Source: Sporolactobacillus sp. Y61 (GTDB lineage Bacteria > Bacillota > Bacilli > Bacillales > Sporolactobacillaceae). Taken from it: a stretch of DNA of 64,000 bases. Where the stretch lies: the NCBI RefSeq assembly GCF_040529185.1, contig NZ_CP159510.1:1054001-1118000 (forward strand), written 5' to 3'. Below the pieces are notes generated by a model. That model was not told the DNA's origin. It saw only the letters and a program-made list of their open reading frames with translations, and made no database searches. How positions within the stretch are numbered: the stretch's first letter is position 1; every line of letters starts with the position of its first letter. The position numbers and the translations under genes were made by a program. Positions 1 through 8,381 of this stretch are shown one piece after another.

Positions 1-90
1 GTTGCGGACAATCCGCTGACCTGTGTCGTTGAAGGCGCGGGAAAAATGCTGGAGCATCTGGATAAAGCACCGAAACGTAAGGCAAATTGA
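1..90 (+). CDS. mbl: C-terminal end of an MreB/Mbl-type rod-shape protein (partial)
   Basis: The first 29 codons and a TGA stop form the tail of a gene that begins before the window. The residues (VADNPLTCVVEGAGKML...) resemble the end of the actin-like MreB/Mbl family, where a conserved 'A(D/E)xPLxxVxxGxGxxLE' helix closes the protein. The family forms membrane-associated filaments that guide lateral cell-wall synthesis. The choice of Mbl over MreB rests on position: in Bacillus relatives mbl lies directly before flhO and flhP, as here. Only the tail is visible, so the paralogue assignment is an inference. Confidence 0.7.
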   Translation, partial: VADNPLTCVVEGAGKMLEHLDKAPKRKAN

Positions 91-174
91 CGAACATACG
101 GGAAAAACGTTTGTAAGGAAAAGAAAAGCCGGCATCCCGCCTGCTTTTCATACATAAAAAAGAGGTGAAGCGTC

Positions 175-993
175 ATGATCAGAGGACTCTACACTGCGGC
201 TTCCGCGATGATCGCCCAGCAGAGGCGCACGGAGATGCTGTCGAATAACCTGAACAATGTCGATACGCCCGGATACAAGCAGGATCAGGACAGACTCCGT
301 TCCTTTCCGGAGATGCTGATCGACCGTCTCGGCGGCGACCGGCCGAATCCTCAGCGTGTCGGCACGATCGCGACAGGTGTGTATCAGGATGAGACGATCC
401 CTGACTTCACCCAGGGAAAGCTGAAGGAAACCGGGAAGGCGACAGATGTGGCACTGATCACCTCACAGCTTCCGGTCAATCCGCAGACCGGTGCTCAGGA
501 AGGCACGCTGCTCTTCAATGTACGGACACCGGCCGGCGAGACCCGCTACACGCGGAACGGGCATTTTACACTCAGTCCCAGGGGCGAACTGACCGACAGC
601 AACGGCAATCTGGTCCTCAGCACAGCGGGTCAGCCGATTCGCCTTCCCTCCGACCAGTTTGACCTGACGCCAGACGGAACGATCCTGATCAACGGTGCAG
701 CAGCTGATCAGATTGCGGTCAGCTACGCGGCTGATCCCCATCAACTTGTCAAAGAGGGCGGGAGCCTGTTTCGCCTGAACGGCGGAGCCGCTTTGCCCGC
801 AGTAGCCGGTCAGGCTGATATCGCCTATACGCTGAGGCAGGGCTTCACCGAAGGATCAAACGTGTCGCCTGATGAGACGGTCACCGACATGATGGCCGCC
901 TACCGGGCGTTTGAAGCCAGTCAGAAAGTCATCCTGATGCTGGATCAGTCACTGGATAAAGCAGTCAATCAGGTCGGCAGGGTAAACGGCTGA
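175..993 (+). CDS. flhO: Flagellar hook-basal body rod protein FlhO (FlgF/FlgG family)
   Basis: 272 residues, normal for the family. The N-terminus (MIRGLYTAASAMIAQQRR, then LSNNLNNVDTPGYKQD) is the classic flagellar rod/hook signature, with a heptad-like helix and an ANNLANxxTxGYK-type motif around residues 23-38. The C-terminus (GSNVSP, then MMAAYRAFEASQKVI) is the matching conserved terminal helix. Such proteins are exported by the flagellar type III apparatus and assemble in the rod between the MS ring and the hook. The start follows the SD sequence AGAGGTGA. flhP follows after 25 nt, so the two are probably co-transcribed. It implies a motile or formerly motile organism. Confidence 0.93.
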   Translation: MIRGLYTAASAMIAQQRRTEMLSNNLNNVDTPGYKQDQDRLRSFPEMLIDRLGGDRPNPQRVGTIATGVYQDETIPDFTQGKLKETGKATDVALITSQLPVNPQTGAQEGTLLFNVRTPAGETRYTRNGHFTLSPRGELTDSNGNLVLSTAGQPIRLPSDQFDLTPDGTILINGAAADQIAVSYAADPHQLVKEGGSLFRLNGGAALPAVAGQADIAYTLRQGFTEGSNVSPDETVTDMMAAYRAFEASQKVILMLDQSLDKAVNQVGRVNG

Positions 994-1018
994 TTACACT
1001 AATAAAGCGGGTGAACAT

Positions 1019-1876
1019 ATGCAGCGGCAAATGATGGCAACAGCAGTCACACTGGGACAGATCCAGCAGCAGCTGGCCACTGTGGCAGACAATATAGCAA
1101 ACGTCGGCACGACCGGGTTCAAAGGACGGGACGCCTCATTCAGCGACCTGCTTTTTCAGAACATCCGTAATGTCGATCCCGCAGCAGACGAGACCGATCA
1201 GGCGGGCCGGCTGACTCCCTCCGGCATCCGTGCGGGCAACGGGGCAAAAATCGGCGATACCCGTCTGGATCTGACGCCCGGCGCCATCCGGCAGACGGGC
1301 AATCCGCTTGACCTGGCTCTGACGGATGACCATCAGTTTTTCACGATCGGCATCGCCGGACCCGGCGGTCAGCGGGTGACCGCCTATACACGCGCCGGCA
1401 GTTTTAACGCTCAGCCGGATCCGCAGAACGCCAATCAGCTGCGCCTGCTTACGAAAAACGGTGATCCAGTGCTGGCTCAGAATGGTCAGCCGATCATGCT
1501 TCCTGCCGGTTACCGCAATCTCGAGATTGATGGCGCGGGAGTGATCACCGCAGTGATGGCAAATGGTGCCCGGATTGCCTCCGGACAGCTCGGCAGAGTT
1601 ACGGTCAGCCGGCCGCAGCTGCTGGAAAATCAGGGGAACAGCCTTTTTACCCTTCCTGATCTGGCCCCGCTGGGTGTCGGACTGGGCCAGGTGCTCCAGC
1701 CTGTCGCGGCAAATGACCGGTCCGTCCGGCAGGGGGAACTGGAAAATGCAAATGTCGATCTGGCCGATGAGATGACGGAACTGATCAATCTGCAGCGCAA
1801 TTATCAGCTGAACGCACGCTCACTGACTCTCGGGGATCAGATGGCAGGACTTGTAAACGGGCTCGTGCGTGGATAA
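1019..1876 (+). CDS. flhP: Flagellar hook-basal body protein FlhP (FlgG family)
   Basis: 285 residues. An N-terminal rod-family helix and motif (QLATVADNIANVGTTGFKG, about residues 20-38) and a C-terminal helix (LENANVDLADEMTELINLQRNYQLNARSL) identify a second rod protein, paralogous to the gene before it. The C-terminal 'NVDLADEMTELI..QR.YQLNAR' is typical of FlgG-like distal rod proteins. Translation begins at ATG 1019 after GCGGGTGA. In Bacillus, flhO and flhP form one operon near mbl, so both order and sequence support the name. The stop is followed at once by a GTG/ATG-rich start region of the next gene, suggesting coupled translation. Confidence 0.92.
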   Translation: MQRQMMATAVTLGQIQQQLATVADNIANVGTTGFKGRDASFSDLLFQNIRNVDPAADETDQAGRLTPSGIRAGNGAKIGDTRLDLTPGAIRQTGNPLDLALTDDHQFFTIGIAGPGGQRVTAYTRAGSFNAQPDPQNANQLRLLTKNGDPVLAQNGQPIMLPAGYRNLEIDGAGVITAVMANGARIASGQLGRVTVSRPQLLENQGNSLFTLPDLAPLGVGLGQVLQPVAANDRSVRQGELENANVDLADEMTELINLQRNYQLNARSLTLGDQMAGLVNGLVRG

Positions 1877-1888
1877 GTGGTGAAACAT

Positions 1889-2224
1889 ATGATGGCGAAA
1901 GATAAAAATCTACATAGTAAAACCGCGGGAACGCCGGCCGGCGAAACGCGGGAGTCGGTAAAAAAGGCAAAAGCTGAAGCCCGAAAAGCCGAGCGAAAAC
2001 AGGAGAGCAAAAAGGAAAGCCAGCCGGTGTACAATCCCTTTTTCAATTATCATAAGCGGAAATTCCCGATCTGGCAGCGCCTGGTTCTGCTGATCAGTAT
2101 CTGCGCCATCGCCCTGGTCGGGGGTGCCATGTTCGGCTACGGTGTTATCGGGAAGGGCAACCCCTGGGAGGTCTTTAATCCGAATACATGGCAGCACATT
2201 CTGGACTTTTTGAGAACTGATTAA
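1889..2224 (+). CDS. EpuA-like small membrane protein
   Basis: About 111 residues from ATG 1889. The first ~55 are highly charged (Lys/Glu/Arg-rich, cytoplasmic). One membrane span follows ([21 protein letters not shown]), then the conserved tail [24 protein letters not shown]. This tail is the signature of the EpuA family (PF11772), often mis-annotated as 'RNA polymerase subunit beta'. Its function is not established. The start is chosen because GGTGA at 1878-1882 gives suitable spacing to ATG 1889; an in-frame GTG at 1877 abuts the flhP stop and has no room for its own SD. It lies between flhP and fabZ, 16 nt before the latter. Confidence 0.75.
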   Translation: MMAKDKNLHSKTAGTPAGETRESVKKAKAEARKAERKQESKKESQPVYNPFFNYHKRKFPIWQRLVLLISICAIALVGGAMFGYGVIGKGNPWEVFNPNTWQHILDFLRTD

Positions 2225-2240
2225 CGAAGGAGAGTTACCC

Positions 2241-2672
2241 ATGTTGAACATAGATGAAATAAAAAAAATCCTGCCGCACCGCTATCCGTTTCTGCTCGTT
2301 GATAACGTCCTCGAAGTCGAAGAGGGAAAACGCGCCGTCGGGATTAAAAACGTCACAGCGAATGAGCCGTTTTTTACCGGCCATTTTCCGGATTATCCGG
2401 TGATGCCCGGCGTGCTGATCGTTGAGGCCCTTGCCCAGGTCAGCGGCATTGCTGTCCTGCATCAGGGAACAGCTGAAAAGATGCTGCCCCTTTACGCCGG
2501 CATCGACAAATGCCGTTTCAAACGTCAGGTGCGCCCCGGTGACCAGCTTCGCCTGGAGTCGGAAATTCTCCGCTTCCGCTCCGGATTCGCCAAAGCGAAA
2601 GGCGTCGCCACCGTTGACGGCGAGGTCGCCTGCGAAGCGGAAATGCTGTTTGCTCTGAAAAAAGCAGAATAA
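2241..2672 (+). CDS. fabZ: 3-hydroxyacyl-ACP dehydratase FabZ
   Basis: 143 residues, the usual FabZ length. FabZ dehydrates (3R)-hydroxyacyl-ACP to trans-2-enoyl-ACP in each cycle of type II fatty-acid elongation in the cytoplasm. Family motifs are intact: [11 protein letters not shown] (residues 10-20), the active-site His segment [16 protein letters not shown] (about 45-60, His in GHFP) and the catalytic Glu in VEALAQ just after. [18 protein letters not shown] is the conserved strand/turn of the hot-dog fold. The start follows GAAGGAGAG. A terminator follows immediately, so this is the end of the operon. Confidence 0.96.
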   Translation: MLNIDEIKKILPHRYPFLLVDNVLEVEEGKRAVGIKNVTANEPFFTGHFPDYPVMPGVLIVEALAQVSGIAVLHQGTAEKMLPLYAGIDKCRFKRQVRPGDQLRLESEILRFRSGFAKAKGVATVDGEVACEAEMLFALKKAE

Positions 2673-2682
2673 AACACTGAAA

Positions 2683-2718
2683 CCGGATCGGGGCAGATGG
2701 CCTGACCCGGCTTTTTTT
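2683..2718 (+). terminator. Intrinsic terminator after fabZ
   Basis: Stem of about ten pairs (CCGGATCGGG against CCTGACCCGG, with one mismatch and one G-U pair) followed by CTTTTTTT. It sits 10 nt after the fabZ stop. Confidence 0.75.
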
Positions 2719-3035
2719 GTAATCCTCCCCGCCTGATCTCGAGCGGGTTCGATTTTTCTGCGCAGTACACGTCACAAGGTTCCGTTGCCTGCCTCATGAC
2801 GCTGCTTCCCATTTTCCGGATGTCGGCTGCCCCTTCCTTTCTTGAAAATGCTATTCAACGCTCGTCATGATAAAATAAGCCTAAAGTTGCCTCATCCCTG
2901 GCAGTTACGTAGAAAGGCTGCAGAAGATGCCGGTTGGATCAAATTCCAATGATCAACGAGAGGATATCACGCAGTACCCGGGCGGAACAGGGATTACGAT
3001 TAACTTCAAAACTTATTATACGAGGAGGAATCATC
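2719..3035 (+). other. Intergenic region before the amidohydrolase pseudogene
   Basis: About 320 bases without a convincing gene. The only clear signal is the strong SD GAGGAGG at about 3021-3027 serving the ATG at 3036. AT-rich words near 2868-2880 resemble a -10 element, but I could not pair them with a well-spaced -35, so no promoter is claimed. Confidence 0.4.
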
Positions 3036-4429
3036 ATGGAATGGGATGTCGTCATTAAAAATGGAACGATTGTCACCCCGCACCAGAGCTTTAAAGCCAG
3101 TATATACATAAAAGACGGAAAAATCGCGGCGCTGTCCGATCAGCCGCTTACCGGCAGAGCAGAAAAAGAAATCGATGCATCAGGAAAGTACATACTTCCC
3201 GGATTAATTGACGTCCACGTGCACTCCCGTGACCCCGTCCAACCTACAAGGAAGACTTCTTTACGTCCACTCAGGCTGCAGCGGCGGGCGGGATCACAAC
3301 GATCTTTGATATGCCGAATACAACCCCGCCGACCCGCGATCTGGAAAGCTTCAACCGGCAGACCGCGAATCTCACGCCGAAAGCCCATGTCGATTTCGGG
3401 CTCTGGGGTATCCTCCTCGGCCGGATGAACAGCGCCGACCTTCCGGATCTGGCCAAAGCAGGCGTGATTGGTTTTAAGTATTTCTGGGGTTACGCCATCA
3501 ATAAAAAAACGTTCCAGCTGACGTACAACTACCGGCCCGGCATGGACGACGATGTGATTGCCCCGTTTTCTGACGGTGAAGTCTATGAGATTTTTCAGAA
3601 TGTGGCGAAAACCGGCAAGGTCATGGCCATCCACGGAGAGGACAGCAGCCTGATTCAGACGCTGACTGAGCAGGTGCGTCAAACCGGTCGCAACGATTAC
3701 AACGCCCTGCTGGAAGGGCGGCCGAATCTCGCGGAAGAGGTCACCGTCCAGATGGGACTCGCATTCTCCCGCGCAACCGGTGCCCGCCTTCATGTGCTCC
3801 ATGTCACCACCGCTGAGGCAGTAGACGCCATCCGCCGCGCCCGGGCGCAGGGCGCACCGGTCAGTGCCGAAACCTGTCCGCATTACCTGTTTCTCAGTAA
3901 CGAAGACTATCCGAAAATAGGTCCGGTCATGAAAATCTATCCGCCGATCAAATACAAAAAAGATCAGCAGCGGCTCTGGCAGGGCATCAGCGACGGCACG
4001 ATCACCATCATTTCGTCCGACCACGCCCCGCATACGCCGGAGGAAAAAAACGGCGATCTCTGGTCGATCCCGGCCGGTATGCCCGGTACGGAAACGCTGG
4101 CGCCGCTGATGCTGAACGCCGTCAATGACGGGCGTCTCACCCTGCAGAAACTCACTGCTCTGCTCTCGGAAAACCCGGCCCGGCGTTTCGGCATTTATCC
4201 GCAGAAAGGATCACTCCAGATCGGTACCGACGCGGACCTCACCATCGTCGACATGGAAAAGGAAACGGTGATCCGCGCTGAGAACCTGCACAGTAAAAGC
4301 AAAATTACTGCTTATGACGGCTGGCATGTCAAAGGCATCCCTGTCGAAACCATCGTCCGCGGCGAGACCATTATGAAAGACGGCGAGATTGTCCATAAGC
4401 CGTGCGGGAAAATCGTTAAACCGCTGTAA
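3036..4429 (+). pseudogene. Allantoinase/dihydroorotase-like cyclic amidohydrolase, one frameshift
   Basis: A nearly complete amidohydrolase of about 464 residues spread over two frames. The first part (MEWDVVIKNGTIV...LPGLIDVHVHSRDP) ends in the metal-binding HxH motif; the second resumes as YKEDFFTSTQAAAAGGITTIFDMPNT. Inserting one G at about 3230 (CCCG to CCCGG) restores a single frame. Other metal-site elements are intact: carbamylated-Lys segment GFKYFW, AIHGED, LHVLHVTT and SSDHAPHT. AETCPHYLFL and the overall pattern fit allantoinase or a related hydrolase acting on cyclic amides. SD GAGGAGG precedes ATG 3036; a strong terminator follows. The lesion could be real or a sequencing error; the rest looks well preserved. 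Confidence 0.8.
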
Positions 4430-4438
4430 CAAGAAAAC

Positions 4439-4475
4439 ACCGGCAAAAGCCATCGCTTTTGCCGGTTTACTTTTA
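4439..4475 (+). terminator. Strong intrinsic terminator
   Basis: Perfect 12-bp stem (ACCGGCAAAAGC with GCTTTTGCCGGT, loop CATC) followed by a T-rich run. It closes the amidohydrolase unit. Confidence 0.9.
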
Positions 4476-4535
4476 TCCGGAGAAGGAGCACTTGCAGTCG
4501 GGAAGTTCCCCATTTGCGGAAAACGCTTCCGTCAT

Positions 4536-4810
4536 TAAAGTCGGTCCGAATCCCGAAAAAGTTGGTCCAACTCCAATAAAAGTCGATCCGAAATCTCAAA
4601 AAGTCGGTCCGAAATCCTGAAAAGTCTGTCCGAAAGCAAAATAAAAGTTGGTCCAAATTCCTGAAAAGTCGGTCCAAATCCCGAAAAAGTCGGTCCGAAT
4701 CCCGAAAAAGTTGGTCCAACTCCAATAAAAGTCGGTCCGAAATCTAAAGAAGTCGGTCCAAACCCGGCAAAAGTCGATCCGAAATCTCAAAAAGTCGGTC
4801 CAAACCCACC
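4536..4810. repeat. Degenerate 21-nt tandem repeat array I
   Basis: Thirteen consecutive units of 21 nt (one slightly longer), consensus AAAAGTCGGTCCGAATCCCG plus one base. The core GTCGGTCCGA varies to GTTGGTCCAA or GTCGATCCGA. The array has no interspersed unique spacers. Because 21 is a multiple of three, the minus strand reads as a spurious open frame of seven-residue repeats (DRLFRDS-like), which should not be taken as a gene. A related, larger array lies at 10219-10690, and both are followed by CCGAATTTCGGCAAC (here at 4827-4841). Confidence 0.9.
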
Positions 4811-5121
4811 TCCAATATAAGCAGTCCCGAATTTCGGCAACGGCAACCGCACCAGCTGCATCGTTAAGTTACAATTCATTATTATAAAGTAATAGAATAG
4901 TATAACTTATTCAGTATTCAAACTTATTCTGTACACGATCGTTCAACAAATCAACATCATTCACTCAAAGCGTCGGAACCGGGCACCTGAATACATAACA
5001 CCCATCGGAATCTAGATAGACCACATCGTTTTAAATGGACACAAACTGACAATTGATGTTAGGATGGTCTTACGGGCACATTTCAGTTAAACTAAGAATT
5101 AACGAATGGGTGTGTTCCCGT
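4811..5121. other. Intergenic stretch between repeat array I and the IS3 remnant
   Basis: About 310 bases. It begins with the array-terminal motif CCGAATTTCGGCAAC and then turns AT-rich (about 4860-4930). I see no coding signal, hairpin terminator or confident promoter. Confidence 0.4.
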
Positions 5122-5500
5122 ATGGGCAGCGGAAAGACGGCTAAAAAATGTAATAAAGAATTCCGCCAGATAGCCGTGGACTTTATCAATCAGTCAATTC
5201 GGTCAAAGACCTCAGCAGCGAATACGGCGTATCAGAAACGACGATTTATAAATAAATAGATTGAGAAACTGGAACCCATTTCTTTAGAAGACGGAAAATT
5301 CTTTACTCTTGAGGATTACCTGAAGCTTCAGAAAGAGATGAGACGCATTCAGGAGGAAAATGAAATATTAAAAAACGCTATGGCTAGTCGTGCTCTCTTT
5401 CAATACATTGATGGCCGGAATAACAGGGCTGGAATTACATAGTTCTCTCGATTATCTGACGCCTCAGGAAGCAGAAGATAAACTTTTGAAGACGGCCTGA
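5122..5500 (+). pseudogene. IS3-family transposase remnant (orfA plus the tail of orfB)
   Basis: The first part translates as KKCNKEFRQIAVDFINQS, then after a shift as VKDLSSEYGVSETTIYK and KLEPISLEDGKFFTLEDYLKLQKEMRRIQEENEILKNA. This is the helix-turn-helix and leucine-zipper pattern of IS3 OrfA. After about 5395 the sequence jumps to the C-terminus of OrfB (SSLDYLTPQEAEDKLLKTA then stop), so most of OrfB, including the DDE domain, is deleted. Several frameshifts and stops are present. The element is dead. No terminal repeats were identified. Confidence 0.8.
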
Positions 5501-5692
5501 TCAAACATGCCGCATGAGCACCGCTTGACATGGAGAGGCGAGCGATGTAGGCTATCTCGCCAGACGAAAGAGATTTACCCTTTTGCCCTTCGCCAAAAAG
5601 CATCGCCTGTAGAGGCTCCATTTCAAACGATTCATATCAAGCCAAAATGATGCAACGCGTTCTCATCCACTAAACTTTTTGCGTTTAATCTA

Positions 5693-6607
5693 TTGTCTTA
5701 CATCCAAATTGGGGACATTGTTCGGGCTGCAAACGGCGAGGTACAGGTGGAAATCTCACAGGAAGTTATAGAGCGTATCACCAGAGCGCAGGCATTTGTC
5801 TATCAGCAAGTCGGCAAGGATGAACCCGTTTACGGATTTAACCGCGGGGTGGATCTGAACAAGGATCGGCCGGTGCAGGAGAGCGCTTTGAAGCGTATAA
5901 CCGCAGTCTTATTTACTCCCACTCTATCCGGTAAAACCCGAGACGACCGGGCAGGTGGTTGGCGCAGCAATGCTGATTCGACTGAATACCCTGCTGCCTG
6001 GCTGCACCGGAATTCAGCCGGAGATTGTCAGACTCTATCAGGCGTTTCTAGATAAAGATATCTGTCCCGTCATGAATGAACGGGGATCCATAGCCGCAGC
6101 GGATATTGGCTGCCTGTCTGCGCTGTCGGTCTGGCAATGATCGGAGAAGGCTATGTCGATTACCGGGGGACGCGCATGTCCGCGGAACAGGCGCTCAGCC
6201 AGTCGGGACTTCGTAAAAACCGGCTTGGGCCAAAAGATGCCCTGGCGATTGTCAGCTCCAATGTGCTGGCAGCAGGGGAAACGTCACTGCTTGCGGATCA
6301 TACTGAAAAGCTGGTGAACACCGCCAACCTGATTTATGCCCTGTCCCTTGAAGGATTTGACGGCAACATCACGCCATTAAACCCGCGGATCATTGAAACG
6401 CGTGCTGCACTAGTCCGGAACGCTCTTGAAGGCAGCTATCTATGGGACGGACATCAGCGCCTGAGCCTGCAGGATCCGCTCAGTTTCCGGGGTGGTTTCA
6501 GCATTCATGGATCGGTCAGGGATGCGCTGGATATAGTAAAAAAGACGCTCACCGTTTTCGTCAATGTATCAACTCTCAGGTCTGAACGACTGGCTGGACT
6601 CGCTTGA
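5693..6607 (+). pseudogene. Aromatic amino acid ammonia-lyase (HAL/PAL family), decayed
   Basis: Fragments in several frames match the histidine/phenylalanine ammonia-lyase fold: IGDIVRAANGEVQVEIS..VYGFNRGVDLNKDRPV, then EAYNRSLIYSHS and KPETTGQVVGAAMLIRLNTLLPG, then AMIGEGYVDYRGTRMSAEQAL, and LQDPLSFRGGFSIHGSVRDALD. At least three frame changes (near 5885, 5930 and 6100) break it, and the C-terminal part is missing after about 6570. The MIO cofactor normally forms from an Ala-Ser-Gly triad in GSxGASGD; here the segment reads GSIAAADI, so even a repaired protein would lack it. It directly precedes the OpuC operon, but no functional link is evident. Confidence 0.8.
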
Positions 6608-6670
6608 AACTGATATTTTATCTCAAGTATGTCAAAATTATCGAAACTGTGAAAGCTTACTGATAATACA

Positions 6671-6708
6671 ATATCAAATTATGATCAGCATTTATCATAT
6701 TTTGATAT
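6671..6708. promoter_or_regulatory. 15-bp inverted repeat before the OpuC-type operon
   Basis: ATATCAAATTATGAT (6671-6685) and ATCATATTTTGATAT (6694-6708) are inverted with 14 of 15 positions matching, around an 8-nt centre. It lies about 75 nt before the first gene of the osmolyte transporter, in an AT-rich region lacking genes. Its size and position suit an operator for a dimeric repressor (GbsR/OpcR-type regulators act on such operons in Bacillus), but no regulator gene is adjacent and the assignment is inference. Confidence 0.5.
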
Positions 6709-6782
6709 ATCAGATATTCAAAGGGTGATACGGCAACCTGAAAACATGAATGCGGATGTAAGAAGGAGGGAGGGAGAAGGGA

Positions 6783-7427
6783 TTGAATCTGCTTGTTGAA
6801 GCCATGCAGTATATCCAGGCGAACAGTCAGGAATTTAAGGAGGCCGTCGTCACACATCTGGAACTCAGCGGGCTAGCTCTTTTGATTGGCTTTTGTATCA
6901 GTATCCCCTTAGGTATCATTTCGGCGAAAAATGATCGACTCTCCAGTTTGATCATGAGTGCTGTGAATGCGATGAGGGTCATTCCCAGTTTAGCGATATT
7001 AGTGCTTGTCATGCCGATTCTTGGAACGGGTTTTGTTCCGTCACTGGTCGCTTTAACCATTCTTGGCTGTCCGCCGATGCTGATCAATACCTTTCTCGGC
7101 ATTAAAAGTATTGAGAAAGAGGCGATTGAATCGGCAGTCGGTATGGGCATGGACACCCGCCGGATTCTCTTCAGAATTGAGATTCCTCAAGCCGTGCCGC
7201 TGATCATGTCAGGTGTCCGCACGGCATCAGTTGAAGTCATTTCCAGTGCAACACTTGCTGCTTTTATCGGCGGCGGCGGCCTCGGCACCTTTATTATCAA
7301 TGGGCTTGGGATGTATGATTTTGCTCTGCTGTTTGTCGGAGCCATCCCGGTTGCCCTGCTGGCGATTTTTTCTGAAATGATTTTCGGACTTATTGAAAAA
7401 ATGTTAACCCCTTATAAAAAAGCGTAA
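6783..7427 (+). CDS. opuCB: OpuC-type osmoprotectant ABC transporter permease (first)
   Basis: 214 residues with about five hydrophobic spans. The BPD-type permease signature (EAIESAVGMGMDTRRILFRIEIPQAVPLIMSG, about residues 112-144) is the EAA loop that contacts the ATPase. Members import glycine betaine, carnitine, choline or related compatible solutes. Translation starts at TTG 6783 after a very purine-rich SD (GGAGGGAGGGAGAAGG); the next in-frame ATG is 24 nt later and has no SD. It leads a four-gene operon (permease, binding protein, ATPase, permease) that differs from the ATPase-first order of Bacillus opuC, so symbols are assigned by similarity of role only. Confidence 0.85.
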   Translation: MNLLVEAMQYIQANSQEFKEAVVTHLELSGLALLIGFCISIPLGIISAKNDRLSSLIMSAVNAMRVIPSLAILVLVMPILGTGFVPSLVALTILGCPPMLINTFLGIKSIEKEAIESAVGMGMDTRRILFRIEIPQAVPLIMSGVRTASVEVISSATLAAFIGGGGLGTFIINGLGMYDFALLFVGAIPVALLAIFSEMIFGLIEKMLTPYKKA

Positions 7428-7445
7428 CGGAAAAGAGGAGAAACG

Positions 7446-8357
7446 ATGAAAAAAGTGATATTGGCAGGGATCATCCTGGTTCTCGCCCTGTCCCTGGCCG
7501 CGTGCGGATCCGGATCGGGCAGCGGGTCTTCAAATAAAGTAGAAACGGTGACGATCGGTTCCAAGAACTTTACAGAAAGCCTGATTCTCGGTGAGATGTA
7601 CGCGGACGCTCTGGAAAACGCCGGTTATAAAGTCAACCGGAAACTGAATCTGGGCGGCACGCTGGTTGCTCATCAGTCGCTGGTCGACGGACAGATTGAT
7701 ATGTATCCGGAATATACAGGAACCGGACTGCTCAACATCCTGAAAAGGGACAAAGCAACCGATGCAGATGAAGTGTATGACACTGTATCCAGAGCCTACA
7801 AGGATAAATGGAACCTGGTCTGGCTTGAACCGACTCAGGCTAACGATTCACAGGGACTGGCTGTGACGAAAACCGTATCGGATAAATATAACATTCATAC
7901 CTATTCCGATCTTGCCAAAGCCGCACCGAATATCCGGTTTGCCGCTACCCCTGAATTCAATGAACGTCCGGACGGGCTGAAAGGTTTGCAGGAGGCTTAC
8001 GGCGGCTTTAAATTCAAATCGAACAAGCTCTTCGACTACGGTATTAAATATAATGTTCTGCTGCAGGGCAAGGAGGACGCTACAGTGGCCTTCACAACGG
8101 ATGGTCAGCTGACGGACAAAAATCTGGTTCTGCTGGAAGACGATAAGCACTTCTATCCTCCGTATTACGTGTGCCCGGTGATCCGTAACAGTGTGATTAA
8201 GAAAGATCCGAAAGTAGCGGATATCATCAATAAAGTCTCTGCAGAACTCGACAGCAAAGTGATGCAGGAACTCAACGCTAAAGTAGACATTGATAAGCAG
8301 AAGTATCAGCAGGTTGCAAAAGATTTTCTGGTTGAGCATGACCTGATTAAGGGTTAA
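7446..8357 (+). CDS. opuCC: Osmoprotectant-binding lipoprotein (OpuCC/OsmF family)
   Basis: 303 residues. A lipoprotein signal peptide with lipobox LSLAAC (Cys about residue 20) is followed by a Gly/Ser linker, then the type II solute-binding fold. The start of the mature domain, VTIGSKNFTESLILGEMYADALE, and GGTLVAHQSLVDGQIDMYPEYTGTGL are hallmarks of the OpuAC/OpuCC choline-betaine-carnitine binding family. It would be anchored outside the membrane and deliver substrate to the permeases on either side. ATG follows AAAGAGGAGAAACG, 18 nt after the previous gene. Confidence 0.92.
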   Translation: MKKVILAGIILVLALSLAACGSGSGSGSSNKVETVTIGSKNFTESLILGEMYADALENAGYKVNRKLNLGGTLVAHQSLVDGQIDMYPEYTGTGLLNILKRDKATDADEVYDTVSRAYKDKWNLVWLEPTQANDSQGLAVTKTVSDKYNIHTYSDLAKAAPNIRFAATPEFNERPDGLKGLQEAYGGFKFKSNKLFDYGIKYNVLLQGKEDATVAFTTDGQLTDKNLVLLEDDKHFYPPYYVCPVIRNSVIKKDPKVADIINKVSAELDSKVMQELNAKVDIDKQKYQQVAKDFLVEHDLIKG

Positions 8358-8381
8358 TCAGAAGAAGGGAGGTTTGACAGC

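Noticed and set aside
4312..4790. Minus-strand open frames of DRLFRDS/FGPTF-type repeats over array I
   Set aside because: They exist only because the repeat period is a multiple of three; they have no SD, cross the upstream gene's end and carry no recognisable domain.
4536..4810. CRISPR array
   Set aside because: Units are directly adjacent and degenerate, with no unique spacers and no cas genes in the window.
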